Assembly: GCA_964035575.1 (NCBI GenBank)
Contig: OZ037863.1
Location: 164,001 to 228,000 of the forward strand
DNA length: 64,000 bases
Direction of reading: 5' to 3'
DNA from: Rhynchopus sp. YZ270_cl-10
Lineage: Eukaryota; Euglenozoa; Diplonemea; Diplonemida; Diplonemidae
A program made the position numbers and the translations under genes. The notes beneath the pieces are model-generated. The model searched no databases, had not been told where the DNA came from, and saw only the letters and a program-made list of their open reading frames with translations. This document shows positions 54,397 to 64,000 of this stretch, piece by piece (within the stretch, counting starts at the first letter, position 1; every line of letters begins with the position of its first letter).

Positions 54397-57101
54397 AGTG
54401 TAGTGGGAAGTAAATAGAGTTCTGGCAAAAGAGGTGGTGTGTGTGGTACGAAAAAGTGAGGTGAAACTCAAAAACTGCAGTTGCTGATGCGGGCACCTCG
54501 CCGACTGAGGTACGATGCCAGCCATCCGGATGAAATCACAAATACCCTGTGCCCTACAACAGTGGATGTAAAAAGGAAGTCAAAGAAAAGAGAAACACAG
54601 AGAGGGTTTTCTTGATTGAAAGAGAACAAAAGAGCAAACGAGGGGAGGAGGGAGAGGGGAGAAATCGCAAGATGAAACCCTACAATGTGTATGGTTCCTC
54701 GCAAAACAAACTGTAGTTGTTGATGCAGGCACCTCCGACTGACCCACTGCACGATGCCAGCCATCCGGATGAAAGCACAAGATGAAAACAAAAAGAAAGG
54801 TTTGGAGATGAACCTAAGGCTCTCGTGCTTAGTCTGATTAGATTACTTAATGTTTTGAACATTGGTTATTCATCAATCTTTTCTCTCGTGCTTAGTCACC
54901 TTAAAACAAACTGATGTCCTCAAGAAACAGAAGAGAAGTTGAAAGTGCAAACAAAAAAACTTTTTAAATATGTGCCTCTCGCGCGCACACACGTCAAATA
55001 AAAAAAAGGGGGCTTTTTTGTGCCGGTGGAATTGGTTGCGTTGGGTGGTCAATTTATGTCTGTGTATTTTATTTTTCTTTGAAATCTTTTTCATTCCTTT
55101 TTTATGGAACGGGGCATGCACGGTTGGAGTTGGCAGAGCTAAAGACAAAGTTGCCTTTCCTAAACGTGCACACAACTGGCAAAAGGGGAGGTGTCGTCAC
55201 TCACCTATATCATTGAAAATACCATTCCCAATGGTACACTCTGATACTGTTGCCCCGCTTCTTTGTTCCTTTTCTTGAAAAATTGGTTGTATTAGTCACC
55301 CGAGAGTGTACATCTTTCCTTTTTATTCTAATCAACTCATCATTGACCTACGCCGACAAAACTAAACTAACATTTTGCCACTTGATTTGTCCTCACTAAT
55401 CTACTACTGAGTATTTTTTCGTTGACCGCAGCCATTCACCTCCGCATCCTCTGCCACCTCGCACACGGGTCCTCCCCCTTCGTGCCATAGTGTAGCTTTG
55501 GAAGCTGTAGTCGAAAAATATTTTTCGTTGACCGCAGCCATTTTAGGAAGCCATTTAGGCTCTTACCCTGGGTGGCGCACATAATAATTGATTGGGGGAG
55601 GGAAATGATTCAAAAGGAAAAAGCGTGAGGACAAATTTACCGTTGGCTAATCAAGTTCAGTTTCTAATAACACTGCGTGTAAGCAAAAAAAAAATGTGAA
55701 AAAGACTGGAGCTCTGTTTTTGTTTTGCATATTCTGCGTTCAGGGACCAGGTTCCATAATAGTTTCTTCCATAGGGGAAATTATGGGAGGGTTGGTCCGT
55801 ACACTTAGCATTGTTGAAACAACAAGACATTAAGAAAAACAGATGATGGTGCTATACGGGGGGCGGGGTTTCACAACTTTTCACAACTTTTCACAACTTT
55901 TCACACCCACATAAGTCAAGCAAAGTGTGAAACGTTGTGAAAAGTTGTACCAAATGAGCAACTTTTAGTGATCTGACCAGATATCCATCACGTCGTGTGT
56001 ATTATTGGGAGAGAAGGAAAAGAGCGAAGGACACGAACATCAAGAATTCTGGTGCAAAATTTTTCTTTTTCGGGAAAAGGGTGTGAGGGGGGAGCGCGCT
56101 TGGGGCTTCAAAACGGAAAGAAACACGCACAAAGATTTAAAAAAAAAAAGGCTGAGGGGAGGAGGCACTGAAAATCCCTCCTTTTTTAAAACAGGAATTT
56201 GGTTGTTGGCAAACCGATTCGGTGGTTCCTTTCACAGAAGTTATACATTTTACCGCTCCAATGGTGGTCTTCAATTTTTCCCCCCAGCCTATATTTCTTT
56301 TGCGTGCGGGGTGTATTGGGGAGAGAACAGTTAATCTTACTTACCAAGGCGCAGCGGGACACAAAAATAAAAGCAAAATTGAGAGATAAACCTAACCTCA
56401 CAGTACTTAGTCATCTGTCATCTGGAGAGAGGGGGGAATGGTAAGAAATTGATGCGAAACAGTTATTACCACAGACAGACTTAGCCTACATTCTTGAGAC
56501 CCACACATTGACAACGATGTATGCCTCAACGACACCACACAGTGTAGGCTACGACAATCCGGGCGATGCAACAATGTGGGTTTATAGTACACATTGTCGG
56601 GAGGAAATAGACACTCAAGGATGAGATCTACTGTACACTTGGTTGTATTAGTGAAGACACGAGTGCACCCCACTTCTTATTAATTTGAAAAATTGTTGGA
56701 ATAGAGAAGTTGCCACATGTGCAAGCTCCACTGTCATGTGTATTTATTTTTCGAGCCTCTGAAAGCAGCCAGATCACACAACATTCTTTAAAATAACCAA
56801 AAGAGAGTTTGACTGAATTGAGTGAAGAATGAAGGGAAAAATTTAAACAAAAACAAAGAACAGACTCAAGCGAAAAGATGAAACCCTCCCTTTTGCTTAT
56901 TCATCTCTAAAAAATATTACCTATTTCATCTTTGGTTTAGTACACACCACCCACTGTCATACCCAACCTAGAAATGGATGTAAAAGAACCCCTTTTCTCT
57001 GAAGTAACGGGAGGGGGGATGACAATGAGAATATCACCAGACATCTTTTTTTGACCACGTGTGTCTTTTGTCCTGTCATGTCAGAGCCGCCCACATGGAG
57101 C

Positions 57102-57512
57102 CTAAACTTCACACTTTTGCTCTGGGGGGACCACGACACCTTGGGTGGGGACCTGCTGTACATTAGTACCGTAGACCTGCTGCTGCTGAGCAGGGTGGTA
57201 TGCTCCTGGTGCAGGCTGCTGGTGGAGGACGACAGACTCAGTGATACTGGCACGGGAACTCATGCAGCAGCAGCACACGCACCCAATGATCGCAAGCGTG
57301 ATGGCCACACCAATCGAAATTAACACAATCACAACAACCTCAAGCCAGTGGCCCAGATCGTGGCCCACAATCTCGCACTTTCCATTCGAGGCGGACCACT
57401 CGCACGGATCCATCTCATTGCACGTTGCTGGGTTCTTGTACTGATCGCAGCTTGCCGACGCAGTCGACAGCACAGTCGCGATGACTGCCAAAAAAAGCGC
57501 CACGTTCTGCAT
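57102..57512 (-). CDS. Small type I membrane protein, array copy 2 (one Cys module)
   Basis: 136 residues. Same signal peptide, TM and tail as copy 1, but a single ectodomain module (SCDQYKNPATC, DPCEWSASNGKC), shorter by about 29 residues. The TM (WLEVVVIVLISIGVAITLAI) leads into IIGCVCCCCM, a five-Cys cluster. The encoded protein appears identical to copy 4 but differs from copy 3 between them. Confidence 0.85.
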   Translation of the reverse strand: MQNVALFLAVIATVLSTASASCDQYKNPATCNEMDPCEWSASNGKCEIVGHDLGHWLEVVVIVLISIGVAITLAIIGCVCCCCMSSRASITESVVLHQQPAPGAYHPAQQQQVYGTNVQQVPTQGVVVPPEQKCEV

Positions 57513-58576
57513 AGTGTAGTTGAAGGGAAGTAAATAGAGTTCTGGCAAAAGAGGTGGCGTGTGTGGTATGAAAAGTGAGGTGAAACTCAAAAACTGCAGT
57601 TGCTGATGCGGGCACCTCACCGACTGAGGTACGATGCCAGCCATCCGGATGAAATCACAAATACCCTGCGCCCTACAACAGTGGATGTAAAAAGGAAGTC
57701 AAAGAAAAGAGAAACACAGAGAGGGTTTTCTTGATTGAAAGAGAACAAAAGAGCAAACGAGGGGAGGAGGGAGAGGGGAGAAATCGCAAGATGAAACCCT
57801 ACAATGTGTATGGTTCCTCGCAAAACAAACTGTAGTTGTTGATGCAGGCACCTCCGACTGACCCACTGCACGATGCCAGCCATCCGGATGAAAGCACAAG
57901 ATGAAAACAAAAAGAAAGGTTTGGAGATGAACCTAAGGCTCTCGTGCTTAGTCACCTTAAAACAAACTGATGTCCTCAAGAAACAGAAGAGAAGTTGAAA
58001 GTGCAAACAAAAAAACTTTTTAAATATGTGCCTCTCGCGCACACACATCAAATAAAAAAAAGGGGGCTTTTTTGTGCCGGTGGAATTGGTTGCGTTGGGT
58101 GGTCAATTTATGTCTGTGTATTTTATTTTTCTTTGAAATCTTTTTCATTCCTTTTTTATGGAACGGAGCATGCACGGTTGGAGTTGGCAGAGCTAAAGAC
58201 AAAGTTGCCTTTCCTAAACGTGCACACAACTGGCAAAAGGGGAGGTGTCGTCACTCACCTATATCATTGAAAATACCATTCCCAATGGTACACTCTGATA
58301 CTGTTGCCCCGCTTCTTTGTTCCTTTTCTTGAAAACTTGGTTGTATTAGTCACCCGAGAGTGTGTTCCACTATCTTTCCTTTTTATTCTAATCAACACAT
58401 CATTGACCTACGCCGACAAAAAAAAAATGTGAAAAAGACTGGAGCTCTGTTTTTGTTTTGCATATTCTGCGTTCAGGGACCAGGTTCCATAATAGTATCT
58501 TCCATAGGGGAAATTATGGGAGGGTTGGTCCGTACACTTAGCATTGTCGAAACAAGACATTAAGAAAAACAGATGA

Positions 58577-58714
58577 TGGTGCTATACAGGGGGCGGGGTT
58601 TCACAACTTTTCACAACTTTTCACAACTTTTCACAACTTTTCACACCCACATGAGTCAAGCAAAGTGTCAAACGTTGTGAAAAGTTGTGAAACCCCACGC
58701 CCCGAATAGCACCA
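58577..58714. repeat. Miniature inverted-repeat element TGGTGCTAT..ATAGCACCA in the array
   Basis: Ends TGGTGCTAT.CGGGG and CCCCG.ATAGCACCA are inverted, extended by GGGGTTTCACAACTTTTC and its complement. The left half is expanded by repeats of TTTCACAACT: four in this unit, three at 61347-61474, three at 55847-55950. The unit 1 copy has lost most of its right end. Confidence 0.75.
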
Positions 58715-59861
58715 AATGAGCAACTTTTAGTGATCTGACCAGATATCCATCACGTCGTGTGTATTATTGGGAGAGAAGGAAAAGAGCGAAGGACACGAAC
58801 ATCAAGAATTCTGGTGCAAAATTTTTCTTTTTCGGGAAAAGGGTGTGGGGGAGCGCGCTTGGGGCTTCAAAACGGAAAGAAACACGCACAAAGATTTAAA
58901 AAAAAAAAGGCTGAGGGGAGGAGGCACTGAAAATCCCTCCTTTTTTTAAACAGGAATTTGGTTGTTGGCAAACCGATTCGGTGGTTCCTTTCACAGAAGT
59001 AATACATTTTACCACTGCAATGGTGGTCTTCAATTTTTCCCCCCAGCTTATATTTCTTTTGCGTGCGGGGTGTATTGGGGAGAGAACAGTTAATCTTACT
59101 TACCAAGGCGCAGCGGGACACAAAAATAAAAGCAAAATTGAGAGATAAACCTAACCTCACAGTACTTAGTCATCTGTCATCTGGGGAGAGGGGGGAATGG
59201 TAAGAAATTGATGCGAAACAGTTATTACCACAGACAGACTTAGCCTACATTCTTGAGACCCACACATTGACAACGATGTATGCCTCAACGACACCACACA
59301 GTGTAGGCTACGACAATCCGGGCGATGCGACAATGTGGGTTTATAGTACACATTGTCGGGAGGAAATAGACACTCAAGGATGAGATCTACTGTACACTTG
59401 GTTGTATTAGTGAAGACACGAGTGCACCCCACTTCTTATTAATTTGAAAAATTGTTGGAATAGTGAAGTTGCCACATGTGCAAGCTCCACTGTCATGTGT
59501 ATTTATTTTTTCGAGCCTCTGAAAGCAGCCAGATCACACAACATTCTTTAAAATAACCAAAAGAGAGTTTGACTGAATTGAGTGAAGAATGAAGGGAAAA
59601 ATTTAAACAAAAACAAAGAACAGACTCAAGCGAAAAGATGAAACCCTCCCTTTTGCTTATTCATCTCTAAAAAATATTACCTATTTCATCTTTGGTTTAG
59701 TACACACCACCCACTGTCATACCCAACCTAGAAATGGATGTAAAAGAACCCCTTTTCTCTGAAGTAACGGGAGGGGGGATGACAATGAGAATATCACCAG
59801 ACATCTTTTTTTGACCACGTGTGTCTTTTGTCATGTCATGTCAGAGCCGCCCACATGGAGC

Positions 59862-60275
59862 CTAAACTTCACACTTTTGCTCTGGGAGGACCACGACACC
59901 TTGGGTGGAGACCTGCTGTACATTAGTACCGTAGACCTGCTGCTGCTGAGCAGGGTAGTATGCTCCTGGTGCAGGCTGCTGGCGGAGGACGACAGTCTCA
60001 GTGGTACTGGCACGGGAACCCAGGCAGCAGCAGCACACCACGCACCCAACGATCGCAAGCGCGATGGCCACACCAATCGAAATTAACACAATCGCAACAA
60101 CCGCAAGTGAGTGGCCCAGATCGTGGCCCACAATCTCGCACTTTCCGTTCGAGGAGGACCACTCGCACGGATCCATCTCATTGCACGTTGCTGGGTTCTT
60201 GTACTGATCGCAGCTTGCCGACGCAGTCGACAGCACAGTCGCGATGACTGCCAAAAAAAGCGCCACGTTCTGCAT
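59862..60275 (-). CDS. Small type I membrane protein, array copy 3
   Basis: 137 residues. Single Cys module (DPCEWSSSNGKC). The TM and juxtamembrane part differ from copies 2 and 4 (LAVVAIVLISIGVAIALAIV, then CVVCCCCLGS), and the tail has TTETVVLRQQ and GAYYPAQ. Leader and flanks match the other units. Confidence 0.85.
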   Translation of the reverse strand: MQNVALFLAVIATVLSTASASCDQYKNPATCNEMDPCEWSSSNGKCEIVGHDLGHSLAVVAIVLISIGVAIALAIVGCVVCCCCLGSRASTTETVVLRQQPAPGAYYPAQQQQVYGTNVQQVSTQGVVVLPEQKCEV

Positions 60276-61874
60276 AGTGTAGTTGAAGGGAAGTAAATAG
60301 AGTTCTGGCAAAAGAGGTGGCGTGTGTGGTATGAAAAAGTGAGGTGAAACTCAAAACTGCAGTTGCTGATGCGGGCACCTCACCGACTGAGGTACGATGC
60401 CAGCCATCCGGATGAAATCACAAATACCCTGTGCCCTACAACAGTGGATGTAAAAAGGAAGTCAAAGAAAAGAGAAACACAGAGAGGGTTTTCTTGATTG
60501 AAAGAGAACAAAAGAGCAAACGAGGGGAGGAGGGAGAGGGGAGAAATCGCAAGATGAAACCCTACAATGTGTATGGTTCCTCGCAAAACAAACTGTAGTT
60601 GTTGATGCAGGCACCTCCGACTGACCCACTGCACGATGCCAGCCATCCGGATGAAAGCACAAGATGAAAACAAAAAGAAAGGTTTGGAGATGAACCTAAG
60701 GCTCTCGTGCTTAGTCACCTTAAAACAAACTGATGTCCTCAAGAAACAGAAGAGAAGTTGAAAGTGCAAACAAAAAAACTTTTTAAATATGTGCCTCTCG
60801 CGCACACACGTCAAATAAAAAAAAGGGGGCTTTTTTGTGGCGGTGGAATTGGTTGCGTTGGGTGGTCAATTTATGTCTGTGTATTTTATTTTTCTTTGAA
60901 ATCTTTTTCATTCCTTTTTTATGGAACGGAGCATGCACGGTTGGAGTTGGCAGAGCTAAAGACAAAGTTGCCTTTCCTAAACGTGCACACAACTGGCAAA
61001 AGGGGAGGTGTCGTCACTCACCTATATCATTGAAAATACCATTCCCAATGGTACACTCTGATACTGTTGCCCCGCTTCTTTGTTCCTTTTCTTGAAAACT
61101 TGGTTGTATTAGTCACCCGAGAGTGTGTTCCACATCTTTCCTTTTTATTCTAATCAACACATCATTGACCTACGCCGACAAAAAAAAAAAAAAATGTGAA
61201 AAAGACTGGAGCTCTGTTTTTGTTTTGCATATTCTGCGTTCAGGGACCAGGTTCCATAATAGTATCTTCCATGGGGGAAATTATGGGAGGGTTGGTCCGT
61301 ACACTTAGCATTGTTGAAACAACAAGACATTAAGAAAAACAGATGATGGTGCTATACGGGGGGCGGGGTTTCACAACTTTTCACAACTTTTCACAACTTT
61401 TCACACCCACATAAGTCAAGCAAAGTGTGAAACGTTGTGAAAAGTTGTGAAACCCCACGCCCCGAATAGCACCAAATGAGCAACTTTTAGTGATCTGACC
61501 AGATATCCATCACAGTGTCGTGTGTATTATTGGGAGAGAAGGAAAAGAGCGAACGACACGAACATCAAGAATTCTGGTGCAAAAAATTTCTTTTTCGGAA
61601 AAGGGTGTGGGGGAGCGCGCTTGGGGCTTCAAAACGAAAAGAAACACACAAAAAGATTTTAAAAAAAAAGCTGAGGGGAGGTGGCACTGAAAATCCTTCC
61701 TTTAAAAAAAAAAAAAAAAAAAGGGATTTTTTTTTTGGTAGTTGTACCGATTTGGTGGTTCCTTTCACAGAAGTATTATACTTTACCGCTGCAATGGTGG
61801 CATTCAAAAATTGTCCCCATCAGCTTTTATTTCTTTTGCGTGCGGGGTGTATTGGGGAGAGAACCGTTACAGTA

Positions 61875-62000
61875 AGACAACAAACACCGGTCGGGTAAAA
61901 TTATAGGTGGGGTAAAAACATCGGAGGGGTAAAAACTAAGGTGGATTTTGGAATTTCAAAATTCTAAGGAGAGTTTTTACCCCACCGATGTTTGTTGTCT
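61875..62000. mobile_element. 126-bp miniature element inserted in array unit 4
   Basis: It interrupts GAGAAC.GTTAATCTTAC, which is uninterrupted at 56322 and 59081. Ends are AGACAACAAACA and TGTTTGTTGTCT, with an inverted-repeat match of about 27 bp including CGGTGGGGTAAAAA. Flanks AACCGTTA (61862-61869) and AACCGTAA (62001-62008) look like an 8-bp target duplication, with CAGTA left next to the first. It has internal repeats of GGGGTAAAAA and no coding capacity. Confidence 0.85.
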
Positions 62001-62745
62001 AACCGTAATCTTACTTACCAAGGCGCAGCGGGACACAAAAATAAAAGCAAAATTGAGAGATAAACCTAACCTCACAGTACTTAGTCATCTGTCATCTGGG
62101 GAGAGGGGGGAATGGTAAGAAATTGATGCGAAACAGTTATTATCACAGACAGACTTAGCCTACATTCTTGAGACCCACACATTGACAACGATGTATGCCT
62201 CAACGACACCACACAGTGTAGGCTACGACAATCCGGGCGATGCGACAATGTGGGTTTATAGTACACATTGTCGGGAGGAAATAGACACTCAAGGATGAGA
62301 TCTACTGTACACTTGGTTGTATTAGTGAAGACACGAGTGCACCCCACTTCTTATTAATTTGAAAAATTGTTGGAATAGTGAAGTTGCCACATGTGCAAGC
62401 TCCACTGTCATGTGTATTTATTTTTCGAGCCTCTGAAAGCAGCCAGATCACACAACATTCTTTAAAATAACCAAAAGAGAGTTTGACTGAATTGAGTGAA
62501 GAATGAAGGGAAAAATTTAAACAAAAACAAAGAACAGACTCAAGCGAAAAGATGAAACCCTCCCTTTTGCTTATTCATCTCTAAAAAATATTACCTATTT
62601 CATCTTTGGTTTAGTACACACCACCCACTGTCATACCCAACCTAGAAATGGATGTAAAAGAACCCCTTTTCTCTGAAGTAACGGGAGGGGGGATGACAAT
62701 GAGAATATCACCTGTCATGTCATGTCAGAGCCGCCCACATGGAGC

Positions 62746-63156
62746 CTAAACTTCACACTTTTGCTCTGGGGGGACCACGACACCTTGGGTGGGGACCTGC
62801 TGTACATTAGTACCGTAGACCTGCTGCTGCTGAGCAGGGTGGTATGCTCCTGGTGCAGGCTGCTGGTGGAGGACGACAGACTCAGTGATACTGGCACGGG
62901 AACTCATGCAGCAGCAGCACACGCACCCAATGATCGCAAGCGTGATGGCCACACCAATCGAAATTAACACAATCACAACAACCTCAAGCCAGTGGCCCAG
63001 ATCGTGGCCCACAATCTCGCACTTTCCATTCGAGGCGGACCACTCGCACGGATCCATCTCATTGCACGTTGCTGGGTTCTTGTACTGATCGCAGCTTGCC
63101 GACGCAGTCGACAGCACAGTCGCGATGACTGCCAAAAAAAGCGCCACGTTCTGCAT
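62746..63156 (-). CDS. Small type I membrane protein, array copy 4
   Basis: 136 residues with the same sequence as copy 2 as far as I can read, including CVCCCCMSSR and the tail ending VVVPPEQKCEV. The sequence just downstream of the stop lacks about 30 bp (AGACATCTTTTTTTGACC and following) present in the other units. Its leader resembles copy 1, not copy 2, so the unit is a mosaic. Confidence 0.85.
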   Translation of the reverse strand: MQNVALFLAVIATVLSTASASCDQYKNPATCNEMDPCEWSASNGKCEIVGHDLGHWLEVVVIVLISIGVAITLAIIGCVCCCCMSSRASITESVVLHQQPAPGAYHPAQQQQVYGTNVQQVPTQGVVVPPEQKCEV

Positions 63157-64000
63157 AGTGTAGTGGGAAGTAAATAGAGTTCTGGCAAAAGAGGTGGCGT
63201 GTGTGGTATGAAAAAGTGAGGTGAAACTCAAAACTGCAGTTGCTGATGCGGGCACCTCGCCGACTGAGGTACGATGCCAGCCATCCGGATGAAATCACAA
63301 ATACCCTGTGCCCTGCAACAGTGGATGTAAAAAGGAAGTCAAAGAAAAGAGAAACACAGAGAGGGTTTTCTTGATTGAAAGAGAACAAAAGAGCAAACGA
63401 GGGGAGGAGGGAGAGGGGAGAAATCGCAAGATGAAACCCTACAATGTGTATGGTTCCTCGCAAAACAAACTGTAGTTGTTGATGCACCTCCGACTGACCC
63501 ACTGCACGATGCCAGTCATCCGGATGAAAGCACAAGATGAAAACAAAAAGAAAGGTTTGGAGATGAACCTAAGGCTCTCGTGCTTAGTCTGATTAGATTA
63601 CTTAATGTTTTGAACATTGGTTATTCATCAATCTTTTCTCTCGTGCTTAGTCACCTTAAAACAAACTGATGTCCTCAAGAAACAGAAGAGAAGTTGAAAG
63701 TGCAAACAAAAAAACTTTTTAAATATGTGCCTCTCGCGCGCACACACGTCAAATAAAAAAAAGGGGGCTTTTTGTGCCGGTGGAATTGGTTGCGTTGGGT
63801 GGTCAATTTATGTCTGTGTATTTTATTTTTCTTTGAAATCTTTTTCATTCCTTTTTTATGGAACGGAGCATGCACGGTTGGAGTTGGCAGAGCTAAAGAC
63901 AAAGTTGCCTTTCCTAAACGTGCACACAACTGGCAAAAGGGGAGGTGTCGTCACTCACCTATATCATTGAAAATACCATTCCCAATGGTACACTCTGATA

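Larger units (their letters stand above)
53234..64000. repeat. Tandem gene array, about 2.8-3.1-kb units, at least four, open at window end
   Basis: Aligning on GTGCGGGGTGTATTGGGG gives units 53234-56303, 56304-59062, 59063-61839 and 61840 onward. Each carries one small membrane-protein gene on the minus strand, two family C copies upstream of it, family A and B copies and a TGGTGCTAT-ended inverted repeat. Unit 1 has about 320 bp (55365-55690) missing from units 2 and 3. A 60-bp segment (54833-54895, again 63587-63650) is present in units 1 and 4 but not 2 and 3. Non-coding parts are as similar as coding parts, which indicates recent duplication or gene conversion. Confidence 0.95.

Noticed and set aside
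54721-54782. Family C as an HDV-like or hammerhead self-cleaving ribozyme
   Set aside because: I could not fit the required helices or catalytic core; candidate P1 pairings are not conserved between copies.
54970-55278. Plus-strand frame of about 100 residues (MCLSRAHTSNKK..) kept in all array units
   Set aside because: The units are nearly identical throughout, so persistence of a frame is not evidence; it is low-complexity and differs by frameshifts between units.
5200-63600. Possible CRISPR array
   Set aside because: The short repeats are dispersed with irregular spacing, diverged and in a eukaryotic setting.

Overview
This is a nuclear window from a unicellular eukaryote. Its genes have GT-AG introns with an unusually uniform GTATG donor, AT-rich spacers crowded with short repeats, and typical flagellate proteins: two kinesin-related proteins, a multi-pass adenylate cyclase, a DHHC palmitoyltransferase and a tandem family of small surface proteins. 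Every gene I can support, about 17 counting the four array copies, lies on the minus strand. Several start codons follow a pyrimidine tract ending in AG and then an A-rich leader. This recalls directional gene clusters with spliced-leader addition, as in Euglenozoa, but no spliced-leader gene is in the window. A fornicate or other free-living flagellate is also possible, so I do not name a species.

Layout. 1-4.1 kb: the 5' part of a LINE (ORF1, then the endonuclease and linker of ORF2) beside a small signal-peptide-like exon. 5-9 kb: a gene of three ubiquitin-like domains, one per exon, with repeat-filled spacers. 9.4-12.3 kb: a FATP/SLC27-type acyl-CoA synthetase. 14-20.9 kb: a very long kinesin-3 motor, FHA and Roc-COR (Roco GTPase) fusion, the most unusual gene here. 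23.1-26.3 kb: a long helical protein. 26.7-27.6 kb: a bacterial-looking oxaloacetate decarboxylase/PEP-mutase family enzyme. 28-33.7 kb: three lineage-specific genes and a hAT-like non-autonomous element with 8-bp target duplications. 36.5-38.8 kb: the adenylate cyclase.

38.9-45.4 kb is a mobile/repetitive zone: a 1.6-kb foldback element with target duplications, a tRNA-Trp-like gene, a 410-bp heptamer satellite and a second hAT-like element. 45.5-52 kb: the palmitoyltransferase, a kinesin-14-like protein with a dead motor, and a membrane-anchored methyltransferase-like protein. From 53.2 kb to the window end runs a tandem array of roughly 2.8-3.1-kb units. Each carries one gene for a small type I membrane protein (signal peptide, Cys module, TM, Cys cluster, Pro/Gln tail), and some units carry nested miniature inverted-repeat elements.

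Spacers and introns hold at least ten families of 35-150-bp dispersed repeats. Several form hairpins, and one superfamily keeps the loop CTCTCGT while its stem bases change together. I saw no retroviral, LTR, Polinton or other virus-like element, no rRNA and no CRISPR.
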